A stretch of DNA of 64,000 bases from Candidatus Cloacimonadota bacterium (GTDB taxonomy: Bacteria > Cloacimonadota > Cloacimonadia > Cloacimonadales > Cloacimonadaceae). The stretch covers positions 62,001-126,000 of the forward strand of contig JAAYEF010000031.1 in assembly GCA_012728875.1 (NCBI GenBank), in the 5' to 3' direction. A model generated the notes under the pieces. The model was not told the DNA's origin and ran no database searches. It saw only the letters and a program-made list of their open reading frames with translations. A program made the position numbers and the translations under genes. Positions 44,390-54,395 of this stretch are shown piece after piece (positions within the stretch are counted from its first letter, which is position 1; the number at the start of each line of letters is the position of its first letter).

Positions 44390-44959
44390 TCACAAGCTCC
44401 TGTAATAGCGATGGTTTGCCATCAGATCCGCCAGGGGAAGCTTTCCCAGTTCCGGTTTAAAAACCGCCAGGTTTTGGATCAAGGTTTGGTCTTCCGCTTC
44501 ATTTTTGCATTGTGCTGCCAGACGTGCAGCGTGTATGCTTTGAAGGCTGCGTCCCAAAACCAATGCCGCGCAAAGCTGGTAGCGTCCAAGGCTTTCCACC
44601 CAGTTGCGACCTTCGCTCAGCATGGAATCCGGATTGCCAAAAAGATTTTGGCGGCGTTCCTCCATGTTGGGGTCATTGACTGGGCGCAGGGTCCAGTCGT
44701 GATATGGATCCAAATCCAGCACCATTTTCATCACCACCGCCTGCTTAGGATAGTGATCCACAAAGTCCAGCAGGGGATAGTGGAAGTGCAAAATGGAATG
44801 CAGTTTGTCGCCGGTGGGGCCATAGGTGTTGAAATCCTGAACCAGGCGGGCTGCCAAACCTTCATTTTCGGTGAGAACCGCGTTCCCAGCCGGGGTGTGC
44901 ACCACGCTGCCATCCTTCACAATAAGATGGATGCCATTTTCATTGATTTTTTCATACAT
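44390..44959 (-). CDS. Conserved-looking hypothetical protein
   Basis: 189 residues from the ATG at 44959, preceded by GGGAGAA. No family recognised. The N-terminal half is rich in His, Asp and Tyr (LHSILHFHYPLLDFVDHYPK), the middle has DLDPYHDWTLRPVNDP and the C-terminal half is helical (LGRYQLCAALVLGRSLQSIH). No signal peptide or membrane segment, so probably cytoplasmic. It is single, on the strand opposite to its neighbours. Codon use looks like that of the surrounding genes, supporting a real gene. Confidence 0.7.
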   Translation of the reverse strand: MYEKINENGIHLIVKDGSVVHTPAGNAVLTENEGLAARLVQDFNTYGPTGDKLHSILHFHYPLLDFVDHYPKQAVVMKMVLDLDPYHDWTLRPVNDPNMEERRQNLFGNPDSMLSEGRNWVESLGRYQLCAALVLGRSLQSIHAARLAAQCKNEAEDQTLIQNLAVFKPELGKLPLADLMANHRYYRSL

Positions 44960-45322
44960 AGTTTTCTCCCGTGAGTTGAGTCTTGGTGTTTGTCTTGTTT
45001 CCCTGTGTTTACAGAGTTCCATAGAATCAGATAAGTTGCCGCCTTAGCCAGAAACTGGCACAAAATTGCCGCGCTGTTTTGTGTGATTTTTGAGGACCTG
45101 AGGTCCGCCGGGAATCCGCACATAGAACGATTCCTCCTTTTCATGTTGTCTTTGCCTTTTTCCGAGACAAATCATCTTTTACGGGGGTGGGGAAATATGT
45201 CAAGCGAAAATTCGATGTTTGGGGCAGGCTTGAGCTTTGCAGGGCTTAAACGGCTTGACAAATAGTTGCCCTTTCTTTTGTGGTCACTTAAACTTGAAAC
45301 TTGGTTAAGTGTAAGGAAAGAC
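44960..45322. other. Intergenic region upstream of tyrS
   Basis: About 360 bases separating divergent genes. I found no T-box anti-terminator or other leader structure for tyrS. TTGACA at 45254-45259 might be a -35 element, but no good -10 lies 16-18 bases on. The ribosome site AAGGAAAG is at 45313-45320. Confidence 0.35.
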
Positions 45323-46525
45323 ATGAAGTTCGAACGTGAAATTAAGATTATAAAAAGAGCCGTGGATGAGATTATTCCGCTGGAAGGCTTGATCGCAAAA
45401 CTGGATAAAAGCCAGAAAACCGGAAAGCCTCTGCGGGTGAAATTTGGCATCGATCCCACCGGCTATGATGTGCATTTGGGGCATCTGGTCCCCATCCGTA
45501 AAATGCGCGAATTTCAAGACCTTGGGCACACCGGTGTGATCATCATTGGAGATTTCACCGCCCAGATCGGTGACCCCACCGGGCGCGATGAATCTCGCCC
45601 GCCCCTCACGCATGAAGAAATTTTGTCAAATAGCGAAAAGTATATGGAGCAGCTCTATACGGTGCTGAAACCCGAGCAAACCGAGGTGCGCTGGCAGAGC
45701 GAATGGTTCAGTTCCCTGCATTTGGCGGATGTGCTCAAGCTTTTGGGTCGCTTCACTTTGGCACAGTTTATGGCGCACGACACCTTCCGTTCGCGCTATG
45801 AACAGGGGCAGTCGCTTGGCATGCACGAGATCATGTATCCGGTTTTGCAAGCCTATGACTCCGTTGCCATCCAGAGCGACATCGAGCTGGGTGCCACCGA
45901 GCAGAAATTCAACATTCTCTGCGGACGCGACATGCAGCGCCACTTTGGTCAGGAAGAGCAGGTGGCGGTGCTTTCGCCCATCCTCACCGGCACGGACGGA
46001 GTGAACAAGATGGGAAAATCGCTGAACAACTACATCGCCGTTTTCGACCCGCCTGCCGAGAAATTTGGCAAGGTGATGTCCATTCCAGACAGCTTGATCA
46101 TCAACTATTTCACCTATGCGGCAAATGCCGATGAAAATACTCTGGAAGAGGTGAAAGCCGAGCTTGACGGTGGCGTGAACCCCATGCTTCTGAAAAAGAG
46201 GCTGGCGCGCGAGATCGTGGGTTTTTACCATGGGGAAGAGGAAGCTTTGAAGGCGCAGGAAGGCTTTGAACAGCTTTTCTCCCGCCGAGAGGTTCCGGAC
46301 GAAATGCCCGAATACGAAGTTTCCGAAGCCAGCGTTCGGGTGACCAAACTGCTCACAGACAGCGGATTATGCGCCAGCGGCGGAGAGGCAAAAAGGCTGA
46401 TCCAAGGCGGCGGCGTGAGCGTTGATGACGAAAAAGTCGGCTCCGTGGATGCCGAGCTGGAAGTGAAGGACGGCATGGTATTGCGTGCCGGGAAACGTAA
46501 ATTCCTGCGCTTGAGGAGAAAATGA
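45323..46525 (+). CDS. tyrS: Tyrosyl-tRNA synthetase
   Basis: 400 residues from the ATG at 45323 (AAGGAAAG upstream); a longer frame adds residues outside the family. Class I signatures are HLGH in GYDVHLGHLVPIRKM and KMGKS in VNKMGKSLNNYI, with GDFTAQIGDPTGR and the tyrosine pocket nearby. A C-terminal S4 RNA-binding domain (SVRVTKLLTDSGLCASGGEA) ends the protein. This is the TyrS type lacking the larger C-terminal region of E. coli, common in FCB bacteria. It overlaps the M50 protease gene by ATGA. Confidence 0.96.
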   Translation: MKFEREIKIIKRAVDEIIPLEGLIAKLDKSQKTGKPLRVKFGIDPTGYDVHLGHLVPIRKMREFQDLGHTGVIIIGDFTAQIGDPTGRDESRPPLTHEEILSNSEKYMEQLYTVLKPEQTEVRWQSEWFSSLHLADVLKLLGRFTLAQFMAHDTFRSRYEQGQSLGMHEIMYPVLQAYDSVAIQSDIELGATEQKFNILCGRDMQRHFGQEEQVAVLSPILTGTDGVNKMGKSLNNYIAVFDPPAEKFGKVMSIPDSLIINYFTYAANADENTLEEVKAELDGGVNPMLLKKRLAREIVGFYHGEEEALKAQEGFEQLFSRREVPDEMPEYEVSEASVRVTKLLTDSGLCASGGEAKRLIQGGGVSVDDEKVGSVDAELEVKDGMVLRAGKRKFLRLRRK

Positions 46526-47178
46526 ATTTTACCCAAATCCCCGACAGTGTGATTCGCCACAGCCTGACTGCCATCATCATCGTGATGGTGTTCTATTCCA
46601 TCATTTTGCATGAAGTCAGCCATGCGCTGGTTTCATTTTGGCTGGGCGACGACACCGCCAAACGCATGGGCAGGCTTAGTTTGAATCCCCTGAAACACAT
46701 CGACTGGTTTGGCACGGTGATTTTGCCCTTGATGATGTATTTCACCATGGGTGTGATCTGGGGTTATGCCAAGCCGGTGCCGTTGAACCCATATAACTAC
46801 AAGGATTACAAGCTTGGTACCGGGCTTTCCGCGCTGGCTGGTCCGGTTACGAACATCCTGATCGCCATCGTTTTTGCCATTTTGTACCACTTGATGCCCG
46901 CAAATATGCTTTGGGCATACATTTGCCAGATGGTGATCTTTTTCAACCTGCTGCTGGCTTTTTTCAATTTGATTCCGATTCCCCCGCTGGATGGAAGCAA
47001 GGTCTTGGGCATGGTGCTGTCCGACGACGCCTATCACAGATGGACAGCACAGGAAAGAATGGGTATGTATGTGCTTTTCGGCATTCTGATCGTGTCAAGA
47101 CTGTTTGGGCTGAACATCATCGGCAAAATCGTGATGCCGCCCATAACCCTTTTCATGAACCTGCTGGGGGTTCTCTAA
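46522..47178 (+). CDS. Site-2 protease-like M50 family membrane metalloprotease
   Basis: 218 residues, about five or six membrane helices. The zinc motif HExxH is in SIILHEVSHALVSFWLGD and the second, aspartate-bearing motif is in NLIPIPPLDGSKVLG (N-x-x-P-x-P-x-L-D-G). AGP in SALAGPVTN is also typical. No PDZ domain, so it belongs to the minimal YwhC-like group. Substrate unknown. Translationally coupled to tyrS by a four-base overlap and followed by glnA 48 bases later. Confidence 0.94.
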   Translation: MNFTQIPDSVIRHSLTAIIIVMVFYSIILHEVSHALVSFWLGDDTAKRMGRLSLNPLKHIDWFGTVILPLMMYFTMGVIWGYAKPVPLNPYNYKDYKLGTGLSALAGPVTNILIAIVFAILYHLMPANMLWAYICQMVIFFNLLLAFFNLIPIPPLDGSKVLGMVLSDDAYHRWTAQERMGMYVLFGILIVSRLFGLNIIGKIVMPPITLFMNLLGVL

Positions 47179-47226
47179 ACACCTGATTTTATAAACAAAT
47201 ATAAAAATACACACAAGGAAGTGAAC

Positions 47227-48648
47227 ATGGACACAAGTAAAGTGAAAGAACTGATCAAGAAGCACGGCGTGAAGGCTGTGGACTTGAAATACACCGGCCT
47301 TGACGGGCGCTGGTATCACATCACATTTCCCACCAGAGGTTTGGATGAAGTGATTGACCTGGGCATCCCTTTTGATGGATCCTCCATTCCGGGCATGACC
47401 TCTGTGGAATCCGGAGACATGGTATTGATGCCGGATCTCTCCACCGCCCAGATCGACCCGTTCTATGAAACTCCCACCCTGCGTCTGATTTGCAGCATCT
47501 GCGAAGCCGATACCCGCATCGGGGTGAAAAAAGACCCGCGCAGCGTGGCTTTGAGAGCCCAGGATTTTCTGAAATCCACCGGCATTGCCGAGATCAGCAC
47601 CTGGATTCCCGAGCTGGAATTCCACCTTCTGGACACCGTTGAATATAACAGCGATGAGTTTTCAAACGGCTACACCGTGACTTCGGCTCAGGATAAGGCT
47701 GCTCTGCCTTTTGACTTTGAAGACGACGACGCTGTCGCCCAGCAGGGCCGCAAAGGCTATCACATGGATACGCCTTTCGACCGCTACTATGAGATTCGCC
47801 AGGAAATGGTGAACCGCATTGAAGATATGGGCATCAAAGTCCGCTATCACCACCACGAAGTGGGACTTCACGCCCAGCAGGAAATCGAGCCGGAACTACT
47901 TGAATTTCCAAAGATTTGCGACGACACCATGGTGATGAAGGACATCATCCGCCGCACCGCCCTGGAATTTGGCCTCACCGCCACCTTCATGCCCAAACCC
48001 ATTTACAATCAGGCTGGAAACGGCATGCACTTCCACATGATGCTGCACAAAAACGGCAAAAACCTTTTCTATAAAAAAGGCGGCTATGCCGATCTTTCCG
48101 ATGAGGCCATCTGGTACATCGGCGGCATTCTGAAACATGGACGCGCCTTGGTTGCCCTCACAAACCCCAGCACAAACAGCTTCAAACGCCTGCTGCCCGG
48201 TTTCGAAGCCCCGGTGAAGCTTTTCTATGGCTTGGCAAACCGCAGCGCCGCCATCCGCATTCCCAAATATGTGAACACCCCGGAAACCAAGCGCTTTGAA
48301 TTCCGCACCGGCGACGGCACCTGCAACCCCTATTTTGCAATGAGTGCACTGCTATTGGCAGGCCTGGACGGCATCATCAACAAGATCGATCCTGCAAAAT
48401 ACAACCTCGGCCCGTTTGACGACAACGTTTTTGCCTGGAGCGAAGAGAAAAAAGCCAACTTGCTCTCCATTCCTGCGAACCTGGCGGAAGCCATGCGCGC
48501 TTTGGAGGAAGATCATGAATTCCTGCTGGCTGGAAACGTGTTCAACGAAGAATTGATCGAGTCTCACATCAAGCTGAAAATGGCTGAACACCAGGCGATC
48601 ATGAATCGTGTTCATCCTCATGAGTTTGAACTGTATTACAATCTTTAA
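47227..48648 (+). CDS. glnA: Glutamine synthetase, type I
   Basis: 473 residues from the ATG at 47227 (AAGGAAGTG upstream). It makes glutamine from glutamate, ammonia and ATP; type I forms dodecamers. Features: GLDGRWYHITFP, FDGSSIPGM, the metal site region FMPKPIYNQAGNGMHFHMML, NSFKRLLPGFEAPV, NRSAAIRIP and the glutamate loop. The usual adenylylation stretch (N-L-Y-x-L-P-P-E) reads NLGPFDDNVFAWSEE, with no Tyr at the expected place, so adenylylation control of the classical kind is unlikely. GQHE of GS I-alpha is replaced by AQQE. Ammonia released by HutH could feed it. Confidence 0.95.
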   Translation: MDTSKVKELIKKHGVKAVDLKYTGLDGRWYHITFPTRGLDEVIDLGIPFDGSSIPGMTSVESGDMVLMPDLSTAQIDPFYETPTLRLICSICEADTRIGVKKDPRSVALRAQDFLKSTGIAEISTWIPELEFHLLDTVEYNSDEFSNGYTVTSAQDKAALPFDFEDDDAVAQQGRKGYHMDTPFDRYYEIRQEMVNRIEDMGIKVRYHHHEVGLHAQQEIEPELLEFPKICDDTMVMKDIIRRTALEFGLTATFMPKPIYNQAGNGMHFHMMLHKNGKNLFYKKGGYADLSDEAIWYIGGILKHGRALVALTNPSTNSFKRLLPGFEAPVKLFYGLANRSAAIRIPKYVNTPETKRFEFRTGDGTCNPYFAMSALLLAGLDGIINKIDPAKYNLGPFDDNVFAWSEEKKANLLSIPANLAEAMRALEEDHEFLLAGNVFNEELIESHIKLKMAEHQAIMNRVHPHEFELYYNL

Positions 48649-48711
48649 AAATTGGAACATTGATTGCATCACCTCTTGGGTGAAACTCTATTTTGCTCAA
48701 GAAGGTGGTTG

Positions 48712-51700
48712 ATGAAAAAACATATCTTACTGCTATTTGCGGCGCTTTGCGTGGCAGTTGTCTTTGCCGGTGTGGCTGAGTTTGAGCCCACCCAGGCAAG
48801 CCAGGCCTTCAAGGTGACCGCGAAGGCATCAAACCATACTGACATTCGTTTCGAGCTTCCCGCTTGGGACATTGAACTTGTTGAAGCGGGAGGCTCGTCC
48901 TTTCAAAAGATCATTTTGCCCGGGGCTGGGAACACCCTGGAAAGCGGGCTGCCTGAATTGCCCACCCTTTCCATGAATCTTGCCATCCCACGCCAGGGCG
49001 GAGTTCAGCTCAGCGTTTTGGGACGGCAGCACAGCGTTGTTCCCGAATTTATGGCATACCCCGTGCAGCAGGGCTTGCAGGAAGAGTATCCCAAAAGCTT
49101 TGTGATCAATCAGGATTTCTATGTTGCCGGGGTTCAATATCCTTCCGAACTTGTTCAACACAGCGATCCCATGATCCTGCGCGATTTCAGGATTGTGAAC
49201 GTGGTGGTGAATCCCTTCAGCTGGGATCCGCAAACCAAAACTCTGCAAGTGAATCAGCAGATCGATCTGCGGATCAGCTATACGGATGAACCCGGAGTCA
49301 ATGAAATGGAGGGTGAGCTGCTTTCAGTTTCGCCGTCCTTTGAAAAAATTTATGAGGCGATGATCCTCAACTTTGACGACTATCGCTATCTGATGTTTGC
49401 AGACCAGCCGCCCCGCTATCTGATCATCCATGGAAACAGCAGTGATGCAAACTTCCTGACAGCTTTAAATGAATTTGTGCTGTGGAAAAAGCAAAAGGGC
49501 GCGGATGTGGACCTGGCAAGCACAGCACCCAGCGAAGCCGGCTCCAGTTCTTCCTCCATCAAAACTTATATTCAAACAGCCTACAACAATCCCGCCACGC
49601 GGCCGGATTATGTGGTCCTTTTGGGCGACACTGTCGGAAGCTATCCGATTCCAACCTTTACGGTTAGCGGTGGAGAAGGAGATTATCCTTACACCCATTT
49701 GGAAGGCAACGATATTTTGGGCGATTGCTTCATTGGTCGCATCTCGGTGGAAAACCTTGTCCAACTGCAAAACCTGCTTTCAAAAATCTACCTTTATGAG
49801 CGTGACATAAATCTGAACTTGGCACAGTGGCTGAACAGAATGCTGCTGGTGGGAGACTGGAGCCCTTCTGGAATTTCCACGATGTATATCAGTAAATACA
49901 TCAAGGAACGGGCTCTTTACGTTAACCCAAACTACACGTTCACAGAGATTTACAATGACTCTCCTTCCGCTGCGGATATCAACTCCGCCATCAACCAAGG
50001 CGTGGGTTTTTACAGCTACCGCGGTTATATCGACTTTGCACCGCCTGCGGAATCGGCTTTGACCAATCTCTACCGCATGCCGCATTGCGTGAATATCACA
50101 TGTGGGTCAAACAATTTTGCAAGTTCTTATGCTTCAGAGATGGAGCAGTTTGTGCGCTATGGCACAACAGCCATGCCCAAAGGCGCCATCACCGGCATCG
50201 GAATGAGCACTTCCAGCACCCACACCGGTTTCAACAACGTTTTGCACGGCGGAATTTTTGGAGGAATCCTGCAACACGGGATGCGCACCATGGGCGAAGC
50301 ACTGCTCTGCGGAAGGCTGTATATGTCTTCCATCTATGGAGTTACAGCTCCGAGTTATACCACCAGTTTCACCCACTGGTGCAACCTGATTGGCGACCCC
50401 ACCATGGAGGTTTTCACAGGAATACCAGACCGCTTTGAGGTGGAAACCCTGCAGAGCATCCCACTGGGCTTGAGCCTCATGGATATGCATGTGGCAAACG
50501 GAAGCGGGGAAGCGGTTGCAAATGCATCGGTTACCCTGAGTCAGGGCGCCTCCATCATCAGCCGCGGCTATACGGATGTGGAGGGAAACCTGATCCTCAC
50601 CCTGCCTCAATCCATGACGGTAAACCCCTGTGTGTTAACCGTTTCCAAGCACGATTTCAAGCCTTTGCAAATGAGCATTCAGGTTGATAATAGCGGAACT
50701 TTGGTTCCGGGCAGCATCGTGATCGACGACGACAATGTTGGCGCCTCAAGCGGTAACAGTGACGGCTTGGCTCAGGGCGGCGAGACCTTGGAAATTCTGT
50801 TTGGCCTCACCAACACAAGCACCGAGACCATTTCCGGTCTCAGCGGTTCGGTTCAAACCGACAATCCCTGGGTGAGCTTTGTGGATTCCCTGGTGGTGTA
50901 TCCAAACGTTCAAGCCAGCCAGATGGCTTTCAACGCCAACCCTGTGGTGATACAGGTTGCATCAGATGCACCGCATGGTTCGATGCTGCGTTTACACGTT
51001 TTGCTTACCGACAGCCAGGGCAATGAATATGATATTTCGGAATTCATTCCTCTCCACAATGCAAAAATGCTGTATATTGGAAATCTGGTCACCAACGGCG
51101 GCAACCAGGTTTTGGATCCCGGTGAAACCGCCGGATTCACGGTCACCGTGGCAAACACCACACCCAATGGCGTCTCCGAAGTTTGGGGCAAGCTATACAG
51201 CCACAACGACTTGGTGAGCGTTACCGACAACACGGCCTGGTATGGGGACCTGCTGCAAAACGTGCAGGTGACTCCCGCGGCCGATATGTTCGAGCTTTTT
51301 GGGCGTCCCATGCTTCTGCCGGGAATGGTGATCCCGATGAGCCTGAAGCTCTACAACGACGCCGGTTTTGAACAGTGGCTCGGTTTTTCCCTCACCGTGG
51401 GTCAGGTTTCAGTGAATGATCCCCTAGGTCCGGACGCCTACGGCTATGTGATTTATGACGATCAGGACTATGCTTACGAAGAGTGTCCGGTTTATGATTG
51501 GATCGGGATCTCACCTTCCGAGGGAGGTTCCGGAACCCTGCTGACAATTTCGGACGGTTGGGTGAACGGCAACGAAGGCGACCAGGTGGCAGCCAACTCC
51601 CTGGCAGTGGTGGACTTACCCTTCCCTTTCCAGTTTTACGGCCTGCTTTACGATCAGATCACGGTTTGCTCGAACGGCTTCATTGCCATGGGCGTGACCG

Positions 51701-54171
51701 AAAATGCGGAATTCAGGAACTACCGTCTGCCCGGACCGATGGGCCCAAACCCGATGATCGCACCGTTTTGGGATGACCTCACCACCCACAACGGCGGTGC
51801 GATTTACACTTGGTTCGATCGCAACAACCATGCTTTCATCATACAATGGAACAACATGAAAAACGGCTGCAACGGCAGCAGCCCGGAAACCTTCCAGGTC
51901 ATTTTGTATGATCAATCCATGTATCCAACTTCCATGGGCGACGGCCCCATCAAAATCCAATATCACACCTTCAACAACGTTGATGCCACCACGGACACCA
52001 AAAAACACGGAAACTATTGCACCATCGGGATCGAAGACCACAGCGGCGAGATCGGCTTGGAATACAGCTATTCAAACACCTGGCCCACAGCGGCTTCACC
52101 CCTTGGAAACCAGCGTGCCATCTATATCACAAACATTCCCATCTACCACTATGAGCCTCATGTGATCCTGGGCGAAACCTATATCAACGACCAAAATGGC
52201 AACGGCGTTTGCGAGCCCGGCGAGACTGTGGAACTGGGCATACAGCTCAGAAACATTGGAAACCAAGCCGCTGAAAATATCACCGCCACCCTGAGCACCA
52301 CAAACAGTTACGTGACCATCAGCACCCCCAGTGCGGAATACTTTCCCCTGCACGGTGACGCTGCCGGAGTGAACCGCAATCCCTTTGTGTTTGAGGTGAG
52401 CCCGGATTGTCCCAACGGCACGGTGGTGAACTTTGTGCTCAATGTCGAATCCGGTGAAACAGTCTGGGAAAGGAATTTCAGCCTGCGGGTGGAAGCTTCC
52501 GTGCTGACCTATGAATCATTTTTGATCAACGATGCGGAAGCCGAATACAACGGAGTGATCGATCTTTTGGAGACCGTGAAGCTGGTGGTGAACATTAAAA
52601 ACCGGGCGGATGTGCAGTCGCGCGATGTGCAGGCCACCCTTTCCACTTCCAGCGCGGATGTGATTATCGCTGACCCGATCATCATCCTGCCCATCATCGA
52701 GGCCAACGCTGTGATGCAGTTTGTGTTCGAACTCCAGTTTGTGGGCGTGGGTTCCCAAGGCGGCTACATTCCCTTCCAGTTCAATGTTTCCCTCTCAAAC
52801 GGAAACCCGCTGAATTCGAACCTGATGATTCCATATAATATGCCCAACATTTTCAACGATTTTGAAACCAACTCCGGCGGATTCATCTCTGAAAATGGCT
52901 GGACTTGGGGCACACCAACCCAGGTGTCGCCCTATTCCGGAACCAAGCTTTGGGCCACCGGCCTCACCGGAAACTATCCCGACCTGGTGAACTATCTCCT
53001 TGTGACTCCGGCCTTTACGCTTTCTCAGGGAAGCGTGCTCAGCCTGCAGCATCGCTATGGCTTTGAAAACAATTACGACGGCGGAAACGTGAGCATCTCC
53101 ACCAACGACGGAGCCAGTTGGACTGTGATCTCTCCTCTGGGAGGATATACCCACAACAACCTTTCCGGGCTTGGCGGCGAACCGGGTTTCTCCGGCTCCA
53201 TCCCGAACTGGCAGTCTCTGCAGTTCAATTTGAGCCAATATGGCGGACAGACGGTACGTTTCCGGTTCCGCATGGGCTCGGATAGTTCGACGACCGGCAT
53301 CGGCTGGTTCCTCGACAACTTTGAGCTGAGCGGGGTGGACCAAAAAACCGGATATATGCACGGCACAGTGATTCCCATTTCCGATACACCCGCCAGCGAA
53401 GCCCTGGTGAAGGCAAACATCGGCTATTCGACTCATCCGGATGAAGATGGAAACTACCGTCTCTATCTGCCCTTTGGAACCTTCAATACCACAGTGTCTT
53501 TGTTGCACCATCAATCCTCGAGTTTGAACAACGTCACCATCAGCCCTTCCAATCCGATCCGCCAGGCAGATTTTACTCTGATCAGCCTGCCCGCTCCGGA
53601 AAATGCAGCGTTTACGGTTGACAACGTCACCGGAACCGTGGTTCTGTTTTGGGATGAGCCAAACGATCCTGTGCTGCCGGTGATGAGCTACCGCGTTTAT
53701 AAAAAGTTCGATACCGGAAGCTTTGAATTGATCCAAACAACCACGGGATTCAGCCACACCGACCAGATATCATTGTACGGAAATTACGCCTACTACGTCT
53801 GCGCAGTGTATATGAACAACGAAGGCAGCCCGTCCAGAACCATGGCGTTTGAATATCCTTATGTTTCAAATGATGACGATGGCGCGCCCGGACTGGTGAC
53901 CCGACTGCAGAGCAACTATCCCAACCCCTTCAATCCCAGCACCACCATCGCCTTTGAGCTTGCCCAGGGTGGAGCCACCAAACTTGACATTTACAACGTC
54001 AAGGGTCAACTGGTGAAAACCCTGGCCAGAGGAGACTTCAAGCCCGGCAGCCATCGCGCAGTTTGGGATGGCAAAGATGAAAGCGGACGCGAAGTGTCTT
54101 CCGGCGTCTATTTCTATCGCTTGGAAGCTCCGGGATATGTCTCCACGCGCAAGATGCTGATGCTAAAATAG
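48712..54171 (+). CDS. C25 (gingipain-like) family exported protein with T9SS sorting domain
   Basis: 1,819 residues from the ATG at 48712 (AAGGTGG upstream). A signal peptide (MKKHILLLFAALCVAVVFAG) is followed by a gingipain-type propeptide (about 30-220), the C25 catalytic region (about 235-590; PPRYLIIHGNSSD, DYVVLLGDTVGSYPIP), several beta-sandwich domains (CARDB/invasin-like, a MAM-like region near LQHRYGFENNYDGGN, a fibronectin III domain) and the Por sorting domain (SNYPNPFNPSTTIAFEL, GVYFYRLEAPGY, RKMLMLK). The likely nucleophile Cys464 (ITCGSNNF) is present, but the expected GHG histidine region reads SYRGY (Arg437), so activity is doubtful. It should be displayed or released by T9SS. 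Confidence 0.9.
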   Translation: MKKHILLLFAALCVAVVFAGVAEFEPTQASQAFKVTAKASNHTDIRFELPAWDIELVEAGGSSFQKIILPGAGNTLESGLPELPTLSMNLAIPRQGGVQLSVLGRQHSVVPEFMAYPVQQGLQEEYPKSFVINQDFYVAGVQYPSELVQHSDPMILRDFRIVNVVVNPFSWDPQTKTLQVNQQIDLRISYTDEPGVNEMEGELLSVSPSFEKIYEAMILNFDDYRYLMFADQPPRYLIIHGNSSDANFLTALNEFVLWKKQKGADVDLASTAPSEAGSSSSSIKTYIQTAYNNPATRPDYVVLLGDTVGSYPIPTFTVSGGEGDYPYTHLEGNDILGDCFIGRISVENLVQLQNLLSKIYLYERDINLNLAQWLNRMLLVGDWSPSGISTMYISKYIKERALYVNPNYTFTEIYNDSPSAADINSAINQGVGFYSYRGYIDFAPPAESALTNLYRMPHCVNITCGSNNFASSYASEMEQFVRYGTTAMPKGAITGIGMSTSSTHTGFNNVLHGGIFGGILQHGMRTMGEALLCGRLYMSSIYGVTAPSYTTSFTHWCNLIGDPTMEVFTGIPDRFEVETLQSIPLGLSLMDMHVANGSGEAVANASVTLSQGASIISRGYTDVEGNLILTLPQSMTVNPCVLTVSKHDFKPLQMSIQVDNSGTLVPGSIVIDDDNVGASSGNSDGLAQGGETLEILFGLTNTSTETISGLSGSVQTDNPWVSFVDSLVVYPNVQASQMAFNANPVVIQVASDAPHGSMLRLHVLLTDSQGNEYDISEFIPLHNAKMLYIGNLVTNGGNQVLDPGETAGFTVTVANTTPNGVSEVWGKLYSHNDLVSVTDNTAWYGDLLQNVQVTPAADMFELFGRPMLLPGMVIPMSLKLYNDAGFEQWLGFSLTVGQVSVNDPLGPDAYGYVIYDDQDYAYEECPVYDWIGISPSEGGSGTLLTISDGWVNGNEGDQVAANSLAVVDLPFPFQFYGLLYDQITVCSNGFIAMGVTENAEFRNYRLPGPMGPNPMIAPFWDDLTTHNGGAIYTWFDRNNHAFIIQWNNMKNGCNGSSPETFQVILYDQSMYPTSMGDGPIKIQYHTFNNVDATTDTKKHGNYCTIGIEDHSGEIGLEYSYSNTWPTAASPLGNQRAIYITNIPIYHYEPHVILGETYINDQNGNGVCEPGETVELGIQLRNIGNQAAENITATLSTTNSYVTISTPSAEYFPLHGDAAGVNRNPFVFEVSPDCPNGTVVNFVLNVESGETVWERNFSLRVEASVLTYESFLINDAEAEYNGVIDLLETVKLVVNIKNRADVQSRDVQATLSTSSADVIIADPIIILPIIEANAVMQFVFELQFVGVGSQGGYIPFQFNVSLSNGNPLNSNLMIPYNMPNIFNDFETNSGGFISENGWTWGTPTQVSPYSGTKLWATGLTGNYPDLVNYLLVTPAFTLSQGSVLSLQHRYGFENNYDGGNVSISTNDGASWTVISPLGGYTHNNLSGLGGEPGFSGSIPNWQSLQFNLSQYGGQTVRFRFRMGSDSSTTGIGWFLDNFELSGVDQKTGYMHGTVIPISDTPASEALVKANIGYSTHPDEDGNYRLYLPFGTFNTTVSLLHHQSSSLNNVTISPSNPIRQADFTLISLPAPENAAFTVDNVTGTVVLFWDEPNDPVLPVMSYRVYKKFDTGSFELIQTTTGFSHTDQISLYGNYAYYVCAVYMNNEGSPSRTMAFEYPYVSNDDDGAPGLVTRLQSNYPNPFNPSTTIAFELAQGGATKLDIYNVKGQLVKTLARGDFKPGSHRAVWDGKDESGREVSSGVYFYRLEAPGYVSTRKMLMLK

Positions 54172-54225
54172 TTATGAAAAAAGCCCTTTGGCTTTGATGC
54201 CAACGGAGCTTTCGAAATCAATCAG

Positions 54226-54252
54226 ACCCCGGACTCTGTGCCGGGGTTTTTT
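54226..54252 (+). terminator. Rho-independent terminator after the C25 family gene
   Basis: ACCCCGG (54226-54232) pairs with CCGGGGT (54241-54247) around an 8-base loop, followed by a T run to 54252; 55 bases beyond the stop. The rest of the gap to the next gene is AT-rich, with nothing else recognised. Confidence 0.85.
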
Positions 54253-54395
54253 CATGCCGGAGCTTTGAGCAGGGAAATCTACTGCGAAATTCAGGCTCAA
54301 ATGGAGATCCATATTTAAGTCATAATCCGGGAATGTAATTCTATCAAGCTTGCATTATATCCTGAGAAACCTATTATATGGATGAGGTAAGAAAA

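Noticed and set aside
45254-45282. Promoter-like TTGACA upstream of tyrS
   Set aside because: No acceptable -10 hexamer at 16-18 bases; promoter consensus for this lineage is unknown to me.
44960-45322. T-box leader in front of tyrS
   Set aside because: No T-box core sequence or terminator/antiterminator pair was found, and T-boxes are rare outside Firmicutes.
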